Below are positions 1 through 8,931 of a DNA stretch of 64,000 nt, piece after piece (the stretch's first letter is position 1; each line of letters begins with the position of its first letter). Under the pieces are notes generated by a model that was not told where the DNA came from, searched no databases, and was given only the letters and a program-made list of their open reading frames with translations. Both the position numbers and the translations under genes were made by a program. Origin of the DNA: Eopsaltria australis (Eukaryota > Chordata > Aves > Passeriformes > Petroicidae). The stretch is taken from the NCBI GenBank assembly GCA_034509425.1, contig JAVTVJ010000130.1, positions 2,597,501 to 2,661,500 on the forward strand, in the 5' to 3' direction.

Positions 1-130
1 TCCTGGCGCTCCGAGCGATGGGTCCGGCGCTGTCGGGAATGCGGGTCCCGCGGGCGATGTGTTCAGAGCGTCGGGGGTAACTGGCATGTTTGAAAGCTTT
101 CATATTTTTAATAAAACCACTGCTGGTTTC
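1..130 (+). other. Possible 3' end of an upstream gene (3' UTR with poly(A) signal)
   Basis: The first 80 bases are GC-rich. They are followed by AATAAA at 110-115 and a short GT-rich stretch (GCTGGTTT), the usual arrangement at a cleavage and polyadenylation site. A second AATAAA is at 201-206. No reading frame here is recognisable, so the gene is not identified. In human the + strand gene next to BSND is TMEM61, but nothing in these bases proves that identity. It could also be chance. Confidence 0.3.
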
Positions 131-1391
131 AGAGGCTTTGCATTCCCTGCTCTGGTCCACCCTGGGGAGCTCCTGTCAGGCCGGGGGCTGCCCACTCAAT
201 AATAAAAGCCACAGCAAAGGCCGAGGAATCAGGGCAGAGAAATCCCAGCTCCGTCTGCACCATTGGCTTCGCTGCCCTTGCAATGCCCCTTCCAGCCGTG
301 TCTCCATCCCTTCCACCTTGCTCCCCTGAACACCGACTGCCCACGCCTCACTTCATCTGATGTTAGGGATGCTCAGCGGGTCGTGCCTGTGGTCAGGGCA
401 TCCAAGTGCGCTTGGCATTTCAGGCGGCCTCCTAGAAAAGCCATCCTGAGTGGCACAGCCCCCTCCCTCCCTGCCCTCCAGGGATGGGTGTGCAGCCTTG
501 CCCAGAGAATAGGCCAGCTGTGGCAGGGGCTGCTGCCAGTTCCTGCATCCCACCAAGATAATGGGATGCCCTGGGCCCCCTGTGACCCTGCAGGGCTGCA
601 GAGTGGCTGAGGGGCCACAGCCCCGTCTAACATACTGTTTATAATATAATTATTTGTCATAAACCAGGTGTATCAAGGGAATATCATAAGGGAATAAATC
701 AAAGGAGTAAAACAAACTGTTGGATGTGTGGTGGGAGGGGGACACCTTTTAACATCCCAGCTCCAGCTCTAGTGTACACAGGGCACAGGGATACTCTGTC
801 TTTACTCCCCCTGGGTGGACCAACCTCACTCCATCCTTCCCTGGCTTAAGTCCCCCCTTCACAACCCACAGGGTCTGCTCCAAACCCACTGACCTCCAAA
901 AAGACCCTGGAGCTCTCCCTCTTTTCCTGTTGCAGTCCCACAGCACATGAGAACGTGCTGGGCCCTGGCATCCCCCTTACCTGGGGCCGTGCCAGCTCTG
1001 ATTTATGACCAAGTTCAGCTCCAGCGCCCAGGGCTGGGAAAATCCCAGCAGGACCAGCTGGTCTCCGGGTCCCCATCCCTGGACCCGTGCTCCCCTCTCC
1101 CTCCCTGTCCCTCTCCCGGGCGCGGGGTCCGGCTGAGTGTGCCTGCAGGGAAGGTTACCCGGACACGTGCCGGGCGGCTCCACTGGAGTGTGAACGGCGG
1201 GGCAGTGTTTGCATTCATTACAAACCCATTAAAAACTGGCTGGCTCAGCCCTGGGCAGGACCAGCTCAACGTGCAGCTGATCCTCAGCTCCTGGCAGCCT
1301 CCGGAGAGAGAAACCACTCCTTGCCTTACCCTGCAGGTGTGCTCAGCAGGCAGCAGCCGCGGGTGAACGGGCTTCCCAAAATCTGTCCTCC
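131..1391. other. Intergenic spacer and BSND 5' flank
   Basis: No coding exon, RNA gene or known repeat was recognised. The last part (about 1200-1391) should hold the BSND promoter and 5' UTR. There is an AT-rich stretch near 1215-1235 (CATTAAAAAC) that could act as a weak TATA-like element, but no convincing factor site is visible. ORFs of 60-140 codons in several frames here show no protein-like pattern. Confidence 0.4.
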
Positions 1392-4268
1392 ATGGCAGAG
1401 GAGAAGACTTTCCGCTACGGGTTCATCATCCTGGGTTTCTTCCTGGTGATGACGGGGATGTTCATCATGAGTGTGGAGAAGCCCCAGTTCTACATCACCT
1501 TCTGCGTCCTGGGTGTCCTGCTTGTAGTCGTGGGCATCACCTGGAGCATGTGCCAGTGCTACCCAAAGGTAGGATCCATCCTGCTGCTGGGCACTTCGTG
1601 GGGCTTGAGGGCTCAGCTGGGTTTGGGGGAATGCTGTGGATGTGTAGCCTCAGGCTATGCCTCAGTTTTCCCAGGGGAAGCCAGCTGCAGCAATCTGGAG
1701 GGGGAATTGTTGGTTTGGGAGGCTTGTGCTCTGTTAAAGCCTGCAGGATGTGTCCCCTCTCCTTCACCCCCTGAGCCTGGGGCTTTGCTTTCAGCAGGGA
1801 ATAATCCCAAGGAAATAAACTTGGGTTCATCTTTCCCATGCAGCCCCTTCCTTGGGGTCTGGGGCTTGTCAGGCTCCCAGGACTTCCAAGAAGGGACTGT
1901 CCTGGCCATGGAGGTCAGAGGGTCCCCCAGTGAGCCCAGCCCCAGTCTCCTTGGCAGAGGGCACTGCTGGCACAGAGCTCAGCCAGGCGTCCCTGCCCTG
2001 GGAAACGGGTCTGGCAGAAAAGGGTTTTTTCCAAGGAGAGGGCACCTGTAGGACTGATCTGGGCCTTGCTGAATGGCCCATCAACAACCTGGCTGCCCTC
2101 CAAAACGTGCTGGAGGTCCCCCGTGACCTGAGGACCTGGGAGCAGCAGGGACCTCTGAAAGCAGCGGTGTTCTCTGGGACTGGGGAGAAGCAGAAACCAG
2201 CTCCCCTCAAAGCTGAGCCTCAGTTAGGAGGGAGATGTGGCTTTGCTGCTCTGCTCGAGGCTCAAGGATGGGACACCCTTGCTGTTGTCCCTGACCATTG
2301 ACCTCCTGTGTGGGCCTTGGGACTCCCTCTGGGCTTGGGGACATGTGTGACATGAAGGGGAAAAGCACTGAGAGCAGGGCTGCGCTGGGTTCATTCATTC
2401 CTTACTGATATCCCTCAAAAAAGCCATTTCCAAGCAAAACATCCAAATATGGTAGGAAAAGACCCTAAATCCAGCTGAAGGGACACTCTGGCCCTTTTCC
2501 CACTGTGAAGGCCAAGGGTCCCCGTGATGCCCAGCACAGACCCTGGGCTCTGCCTTTCTTCTCCCCCAGATAACCTTCATCCCTGCGGACCTCGAGGCCC
2601 AGCGGTTCCTGGACCACAAACCCATGGTGCTGCCACAGAAGGACTCCTGGTGGGTCCCCAGACAGGGTAATGTGTGTGCCCTGAGGGCAGGGTCTGAGGC
2701 TGGGGACAGCTGCACCTCTTGCAGCACAAAATGCCAAGCAGGGATCAGGCTGGGAGAGGCAAGGGCTGCCTGAGCCCCCCAGGGCTGAGCCTGAGTGATG
2801 CTGGGGGATGCAGAGCATCCAGTGATGTTCCTGCAGGCATCCCTTGGCTCTGCTGCTGGTGTGGGCAGTGATGTGGCCTTGGTGGCCCCTAAAGCCACTC
2901 CCTCAGGTGGTGGAGCCCTGTGTGCATGTGCCTGAGCATCTCCCAGCTCCACAGGGCCCAGGTCTGCTCAGCACCCTGTTATCCCCTTGCCTGCAGCTTG
3001 ATTGCCCCCTGCCCCAACCAAGAGGCCACCAGCACCTATGAGAAGAGCCTGCCATCCTACGAGCAGATCCAGAGGCAGGTGGTCAGCTCAGCTCCACTCC
3101 CACCCACGGCACAGCCCAGACCCCGCAGCTGCTCCCAGTCAGCCGTGCAGGCCAAGGCTGAGATCCACCAGGAGCTGGGGGCTGCTGCAAACCCCCTCCA
3201 GGATCTGGCACCTCGGCTGGAAACAGCAGCAGGCAGCTGGTAAGTGATGCCTGAGGGGCTGGAGTGGCACTGGTGGCATGTGGAGTGAAAATGAGGGGAT
3301 CAGACCCCCAGTATTGGGGTGGGAGAGGAGGCAGAGGGATCTTTGCTGCTCTCATAGCACTGAGTCCCTACACCTTTGGCCCCACTGGAGCCTGGATGGT
3401 GTCTCAACCCACGAGGAGTCTCTGAACCAAATTATTTCCCAGGAGGAAATTTAGATGGCCCTTGGTTGTAATTTGCATTCTGATGTTTGCATTTTGCAAT
3501 CATTTTGCTTTTATTTCATTTTATCAATATAAACAGCATCCCTCACAAGAATAACCCCAAAGTTCCTGGTCAGACTTTGACAGGAATGAGATGCCCAGCA
3601 CATGACCTTCAAACCAGATGCCACATTATGCCCAAGCATTGGTTTGGGAGGTCCCAAAGGGCTCTGCAGGTGATGGAGGTCACTGTGCAGGCTCAGGACA
3701 CAGGACTTGGGCACCTGTCAGAATGCAGCTACAGCTGGGATGGGTGCACTGCTTTCCCCTCGAGATGCAGAAAATGCAAGGGCAGCCACGACTTCATCCC
3801 ATGGGCAGCAGGAACCTGGCAGGGGGGTGTCCCCAAAAGGGCAGGCACTGGCGGCTGGGATAGGAACATCCCAGAGCCCTCCAGCCACCCAGCAAGGGGA
3901 CTGGTGATGCTGGGATGCTGCTCCAGCAGCCACCAGCTGCAGGGGGAACCGCAGCTCCTGCCCAGCCGTGCTTGGTGTGACCGTGTCCCCGCAGCCCCGC
4001 CCGGCCAGCCCCGGGGGACGCGCCGCTGGCATCGCTGCTGGAGGAGATGGACACGCCATCGCTGGAGGGCTCCGTGCCCGGCAGCCCCACGCCACAGAGC
4101 CGGACCCTGCCCTCCGGCCGCACCCCGAGCCGCTCCCCGGCGGGGGGAGAGCACCCCGGATCCCCCCGGAAAGGCCCTCGGGAGGGGGATGACCTCTACT
4201 ACGGGCTCCAGGAGGAGCCGGATGCTCTGCTCAAGGACAGCGACGGCCTTTTTGAGCCTGAAAACTGA
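1392..4268 (+). CDS. BSND: Barttin, beta subunit of ClC-K chloride channels (4 exons)
   Basis: Exons: 1392-1568, 2570-2666, 3023-3239, 3995-4268, giving about 254 residues (human 320). Exon 1 encodes the whole conserved N-terminus: [10 protein letters not shown], two membrane segments (about residues 10-27 and 32-53) and the WSMCQCYPK end, with Cys54 and Cys56 at the palmitoylation positions of the family. Arg8 and Gly10, sites of human Bartter type IV mutations, are kept. The human Gly47 position is Val. The acidic tail ends with DDLYYGL, matching the human C-terminal motif. Known role: barttin carries ClC-Ka/Kb to the plasma membrane in renal tubule and inner ear. The exon 2/3 junction is uncertain: an alternative (2570-2649 joined to 2997-3239) is also in frame and gives 257 residues. 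The start lies in a good context (CTCCATGG). Confidence 0.9.
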
Positions 4269-4730
4269 TTTCCTGGAAAGAATGGCCACTTGGCATGGAC
4301 TCAGCTCATGGAGGGGACACACAGGTCACAGCCTGGAGGAAAGGGAGCTGTCCCCCAAAGTGCAGTGACCCCAGGCTCCTGCCTGTCCCTGTGCCACGCT
4401 GCACCCCTTGTGCACAGCCAGCCATTCAGGAGACTGTCACTGCCCCCAAACCCAACGGGGGTACACCCACCTCCTGAATTCAACTGAATATGGGACAAGG
4501 CCCCCTCGCCAGAGCCATTTAGGGGGGCACAGAGAAGCTGGGCTGGGCAGGATCTGGGCTAAATACTGTGCTTGGGAAGGGAAAGGATTGCCTGTGCTGC
4601 TTGGAACTGGATCAGGTTTAGGTAAAGATGTGCTCGATGCAGGTGGGTTTTACCAGGCAGAGATGTCCTCGAAGTCTTTTTCCCACTTATCCAAGCTCTG
4701 CTGAAATTAAAATTCAATCCTGAATCTCCT
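4269..4730 (+). other. BSND: Probable BSND 3' UTR
   Basis: The stretch follows the BSND stop codon TGA (4266-4268). The first plausible poly(A) signal is the common variant ATTAAA at 4706-4711, followed within about 80 bases by GT-rich sequence. No canonical AATAAA occurs nearby. The end is an inference. Confidence 0.4.
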
Positions 4731-5257
4731 GCAGCAGGCAGCCTTCGTATCTCCAGGTTGGAAGAGGGGTGATGGAGGTGACAGACTGTGCTGTCCCCTG
4801 TCTCCTGCACAAGGACCAGCTTCCAGCGCCCTTGGGGTCAGAGGGAGGAGGACACAGCTGAGCCACACCCCTGGTGATGGCACTTGAGGGTTGTGTCCTG
4901 TCTGCTGGGTCAGTGTCACCAGCTGCAGGTGGGTTTGCACGCTGGCACCCACCATCCCCAACCTTCCTGTGAATAATAAGTGTTTGTTCCAAGCCACGCG
5001 GATGGATCTCAGCCTGGTTTGTCACCACAACAGGGACAGCACAGGGGCTCTCCACACCCTGTCCCCAGCATCCAGAGATGCTGCAGGGATCTGTGAGGCT
5101 GAGCCTCCCCAGGGCAGCTGAGTTTGGATCACAGCACAGGGATGCTGAGAGTCCCTGGCTGTTTGGGAAAGCTGGGCTGGATCTGCCCATGCCTGGCATG
5201 GCCCCAGGAGGTTTGGGAGCACACGTCTGCTGGCAGAGGAGCTCTTCAGCAAATTCC
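4731..5257. other. Intergenic, nothing recognised
   Basis: GC-rich unique-looking sequence between the BSND tail and the first CR1 remnant. Open frames here are not protein-like. Confidence 0.4.
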
Positions 5258-5325
5258 ACACAATCACAGAACTGAGTTGGAAGGGAGCTTAAAAATCCTG
5301 CAGTTCCAACCCCCAGAGCCCAAAA
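5258..5325 (-). mobile_element. CR1 LINE remnant (3' end)
   Basis: The + strand reads as a degenerate copy of the antisense CR1 3' end: ATCACAGAA, then TTGGAAGGGAGCTTAAAAATCC, then a TTCCAACCCCC block. The element itself is on the - strand. It is short and shows no coding capacity. Confidence 0.6.
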
Positions 5326-5840
5326 GTGGGGGAAATCTGTCCTCCAGCACCCGAGGGGGATGGAACACGGGAGCCCTGGGAGGATGTTCCTGTGTCCCCT
5401 TGCCACCCAGGGAGTGCTATGCTGGCACAGTGCAGGGAGTGCAAGAAAAGGCTGCACCTGAGGTGTCACACCCCTGTGACACCCCTGCTCCTGTTCCTGC
5501 AGCCCTCGCTCACCTTGGTGTCATCAAAGCAGCCAGGGAGAAGGGCAGGGAGCACCCACGCACTCGGGGTGTTTATGGCCAACAGAAGGGTGGGGAATGA
5601 AGGCTCCAGTGTTGCCTAAACATTGCCAGAGGATTGCGAGAGGCTCTCCAGGAGGGAGAATTACCAGCTTGATTACACATACTCCCCTCCTGCCTGTCCT
5701 TCCTGGTGTGGTCGCTCTGGGAATGCTCTTCAGATGGGGCCACATCTCACTGAGTTTCAGAGGGTGGCCAGGGCAGGATGTCACTCTGTGTCACTGCTCC
5801 TGTGGAGTGTGGGAATCTGGTAGAGACCCAGAAGTTTTTA
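5326..5840. other. Intergenic, nothing recognised
   Basis: No gene, RNA or clear repeat seen between the two CR1 remnants. Confidence 0.4.
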
Positions 5841-6165
5841 CCTATAGAACTACAAAATGTTTGGGCTGGAAGGGACCTTAAAGATCATCTTGTTCTAAGC
5901 CCCCTGCCACGGGCAGGGGCGCTTTCCACTGGACCAGGTTGCTCCAAGGCCAGTCCTACCTGGCCTTGAATGTTTCCAAGGAAGGGACATCCACAGCTTC
6001 CCCAGGAAAACTGTGCCAGGGATTCACAGACCGAAGCTCCTCCCTGCTCTCCTGTGGTCTCTGTACTGGAAGGGGCTCTAAGGTCTCTCTAGAGCCTTCT
6101 CTTCTCCAGGCTGAACACTGTCTCAGCCTTTCCTCACAAAAGAGGTTCCTACCTCATGGCTTGGC
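5841..6165 (-). mobile_element. CR1 LINE remnant, longer 3' fragment
   Basis: On the + strand the order is a degenerate tail, GGGCTGGAAGGGACCTTAAAG, CCCCTGCCACGGGCAGGG, the TCCAAGGCC and GGCCTTGAA blocks, the AAGGGACATCCACAGCTTC block, and finally GCCTTCTCTTCTCCAGGCTG. All of these are landmarks of the antisense CR1 3' region of birds. The copy is old and interrupted. Confidence 0.75.
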
Positions 6166-6582
6166 ACTCCTTTTCATTTTTGGAAAAAAAATCTATTTTT
6201 CAGAAGCATTTCTCCAGGCAAGGGCAGGGGAAGGGGATGACAGGCGGCCTGGACCCTCTCCCCCACGGAACCCTTCGCGCAGCTGGATGTGCATCCCCCC
6301 ATTCCCGGCACAGCATCCTCGAGCCGAAGGGCTCGGCTCCCGCTCCGGCCGAGGTTAAACATTGTGGGAACCGGGACATTCCTGCATGGCATTAAGGGCC
6401 GCCAGCAGCCCCGGGTCTGTGCAGGGCGGGGACCGCCCTCCCGCCCGCCGCCCACGCGTGTCACCGTCCGCAGGGACCCCGCGGCTGCAGCCGAGGGACG
6501 GGGAAGGGGCTGGCGGTGCCACCCCCGCGGGACGCGGTCACAGCCGGGCCCTTGGGGGCCCGCGGGGAGCGGGGACACCGGC
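6166..6582. other. GC-rich flank of the tRNA gene
   Basis: Composition rises in GC and CpG between about 6240 and 6580, resembling a small CpG island upstream of the tRNA. No protein gene was recognised. Confidence 0.4.
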
Positions 6583-6653
6583 GCACCAGTGGTGTAGTGG
6601 TATCATGCAAGATTCCCATTCTTGCGACCCGGGTTCGATTCCCGGCTGGTGCA
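6583..6653 (+). tRNA. tRNA-Gly (anticodon CCC)
   Basis: A complete 71-base cloverleaf. The acceptor arm GCACCAG (6583-6589) pairs perfectly with CTGGTGC (6646-6652), and A6653 is the discriminator. The anticodon stem CAAGA/TCTTG (6608-6612/6620-6624) encloses loop TTCCCAT with anticodon CCC at 6615-6617. The T arm is CCGGG-TTCGATT-CCCGG. The internal A box (TGGTGTAGTGG) and B box (GGTTCGATTCC) for RNA polymerase III are intact, and no intron is present. It reads GGG codons. It stands alone between BSND and PCSK9. The first T4 tract downstream is only at 6749-6752. Confidence 0.96.
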
Positions 6654-7535
6654 GCACAGCGCTGTCATCTCCAACCCTCAACTGTGGCAGTGTAGTAAAC
6701 AGGTGATGTGATACGCGCAGGTCTCCCAAAATCCATGGGGAGCTCTCGTTTTGCCACCGGGATGCTGAGTCCAGCACACTCAGCCCTCTGCCCGCACCGC
6801 CCGCCACCTCTCCCCGCGGAGGGACGGCAGCGGGGATTCAGGAATCCTTCCCCCTTGTTGAGATCTTTTCTGATGCCTCCTCTGCTCTCTCATTCCTTCC
6901 TCCCTCAAGAGGAACCCTCCCCCCTTTTCACAGACACAGACGCTGGAAGCCCCTCAGGGATCCAGGACCGAATCAGAGCTCTTCTGTAAAAGATGCAAAT
7001 TTTGGACTATTTCTGAATAATTTCTCAATTAAAAAAAAATAACCTTTCTGCAGATATCCACTCCTGGAGTGTGGGAGCTGGGCCGAATCCCTTCCCAAGT
7101 GCTGGGGCCAAATGTTCATGCCAAGACCTCCGTGGGTTCCTCAACACGTGGGGATGCACGTGGAACTGGGGGGACCTCCGCCACCCCCTCCCTCCTTTTT
7201 GGGCTCCTTCCATCCTTCCCTGGGACGCAGCTTGTCCCCTGTGCAAAAACGAAGGGAAAGACTGCAGGGAGTCCCTGTCCCCCTTGGGATGGGATCCTCC
7301 CGTGCTCAGCTGTCCCGGAAGCCTCCCGAGGCCGCAGTGCTGCGCTGTGGGATTTGGCGGCACTGGGGAAGCCGAGCCGAAAATCAGGAGTGAGAGTTGT
7401 CCCCATGAGCGGTGTCCTGAGCACTGAGCCCGGTCAGTGTCAGCTCTCTGCTGCAGAGGGGGTGACAAGCGGGCTCTGGTGTCCCTCCAGTTACCCGGAC
7501 CAGAGTTCAGGCACCCATCTGAGGTCTCATTAAAA
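6654..7535. other. Intergenic, nothing recognised
   Basis: Mixed-composition spacer between the tRNA gene and the AT-rich tandem repeat. A 188-codon frame on the - strand (7025-7591) lacks any recognisable domain and runs through simple sequence, so it is not called as a gene. Confidence 0.4.
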
Positions 7536-7850
7536 AATCGGCATTTTACATACAAACTGTTCACATCCTTATTAAACACACACATCCACATAAACCACGC
7601 ACATCATTATAAAACATTCATGTCCATGCAAGCCACACACATAATTATAAAGCATGTTCATCTATGTAAAACATATACATCCATAAAAACCATACACATC
7701 CATATAAAACATTTATATGCACACAAACCATACACATAATTATAACATGTACTCCCATGTAAAACATATGTTCTTACAAACCATCACATCCATACAAAAC
7801 ATCCACATAAAACGTGTGCATCCATATAAACATATAACCTCTGACGAGCT
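7536..7850. repeat. Degenerate AT-rich tandem repeat (minisatellite)
   Basis: About 310 bases are built from imperfect units of roughly 18-22 bases. Recurring pieces are CATCCATATAAAACAT, ACACAAACCATACACAT and AATTATAAAGCATGT. Units are diverged from each other, so the array looks old. It lies in otherwise GC-rich DNA and is conspicuous for that reason. Confidence 0.75.
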
Positions 7851-8190
7851 TATAAATGACCAGTTAAAACACAAATATATTCCTATTGCCCCGAAAAGCC
7901 GGGAGCAGGGACGGGCTTTGCCGAAGGTCACTGGGGATGTGGGGCAGTGTGGGATCCCGATGCTGCGGGAGGGCAGAGGTGGGAGGCAGCGTGGAGACCC
8001 GCGGGAAAGCGCCGATATCACCCCGCAAAAAAGGGCATTTGCGATGTGTGACGACTCTGTAAAAAATGCCCAAACAGGATTAGAGGATTTCACGGGAATT
8101 TATTCGTGGCGTGAAGCAGTAGGAGGCACATTAAAGCTTTCAGCCCTTTCTGGAAACAGTCCTTGAGCGGCTGCGCTCTGCTCGCCAGAG
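7851..8190. other. Distal PCSK9 5' flank
   Basis: No gene is visible. The sequence shifts from AT-rich to strongly GC-rich and CpG-rich from about 8190 onward, where the PCSK9 promoter region begins. Confidence 0.4.
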
Positions 8191-8282
8191 CCCCCAGCGA
8201 TCCGCCGGGACTGGGGGTGAGCAGCGGCCCCATTTGCCCTCTCCCCGCGGCCCCAGCGCCCCGCGCCCCCTCCCGCGGCCCC

Positions 8283-8348
8283 GTTAATGCTTAACCCGCC
8301 CGGCTGGCCCGATGGGGCCGGCGGCCGTGGCGTGATCCCCGCCCCGCC
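8283..8348 (+). promoter_or_regulatory. PCSK9: PCSK9 core promoter block: HNF1 site, sterol regulatory element, Sp1 boxes
   Basis: Three sites occur in the order known from the human PCSK9 promoter. GTTAATGCTTAAC (8283-8295) fits a palindromic HNF1 site. GTGGCGTGAT (8327-8336) is the sterol regulatory element for SREBP2, identical to the human element as I know it. CCCCGCCCCGCC (8337-8348) gives Sp1/GC boxes directly behind it. In mammals this module makes PCSK9 transcription rise when cell sterol is low. Here it lies about 520 bases upstream of the start codon, with a minisatellite between. The surrounding 8190-9260 is CpG-dense. Confidence 0.85.
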
Positions 8349-8384
8349 GCGCTGAGCCCCGGCGAGACCGGCAGAGCCGCGGCC

Positions 8385-8690
8385 GCGGGTGCGCTCCGGG
8401 ACCTGAGATCCGCGGGTGCGCTCCGGGACCTCAGATCAGCGGGTGCGCTCCGGGAGCTGCGCGGGTGCGCTCCAGGACCTGAGATCCGCGGGTGCGCTCC
8501 GGGAGCTGCGCGGGTGCGCTCCGGGACCCGAGATCCGCGGGTGCGCTCCGGGACCTCAGATCAGCGGGTGCGCTCCGGGAGCTGCGCGGGTGCGCTCCAG
8601 GACCTGAGATCCGCGGGTGCGCTCCGCGGGTGCGCTCCGGGCCATCGGCTCCTCCGGTGCGCTCCGGCTCCTGCTCTCCGCGGGTGAGCA
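8385..8690. repeat. GC-rich minisatellite in the PCSK9 5' leader region
   Basis: The core unit starts GCGGGTGCGCTCC. Units are 27 bases (ending GAGATCC or CAGATCA) or 22 bases (ending GGGAGCTGC), with one 13-base half unit. Lengths from 8385 run 27, 27, 22, 27, 22, 27, 27, 22, 27, 13, then degenerate copies to about 8690. The block 27-27-22-27 occurs twice, so a higher-order duplication is visible. Isolated core copies recur near 8761-8776. It generates spurious ORFs on both strands. Confidence 0.9.
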
Positions 8691-8859
8691 CTGAGCCCTC
8701 GGCTTCGCTCCAGCTCCCCGGCCCAGCTCCAGCCCTTCGACTGCGCTGCGGCCCCTCGGCCCCGCGGGTGCGCTCCGACCCCTCGGCGGTCGCGCAGGGG
8801 GTCCGGTCCCCGCCGGCGCGGTCCCCGCGGCTCTGAGTGTCCCGGCGTCTCCCATCGGG

Positions 8860-8931
8860 ATGTCCCCCCGGGCGCTGGAGCTGGCGCTGGCGCTGATGCT
8901 GGCGGAGTTGGTTCTGGCCCTGGGGGCGGCC
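8860..8931 (+). other. PCSK9: Signal peptide of PCSK9 (unusual)
   Basis: Residues 1-24 read as a short basic start (MSPR) and a hydrophobic run broken by Glu7 and Glu16, with a possible cleavage site after Gly-Ala-Ala24. The piece [13 protein letters not shown] aligns without gaps to human residues 39-51, which in human belong to the mature prodomain, downstream of the human signal peptide. So the avian secretion signal appears to be made from what is prodomain in human. This is an inference from one start codon. Confidence 0.5.

Noticed and set aside
1569..2051. Continuation of BSND exon 1 frame to 219 codons
   Set aside because: The frame passes a normal GT donor at 1569 right after the conserved CQCYPK end. 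The rest is intron.
3487..4368. 293-codon + strand frame overlapping BSND intron 3 and exon 4
   Set aside because: It crosses the exon 4 acceptor and reads exon 4 in a different frame from the conserved DDLYYGL end.
7025..7591. 188-codon - strand frame in the spacer
   Set aside because: Composition is that of GC-rich random sequence, with a T-rich end and no recognisable motif or splice partner.
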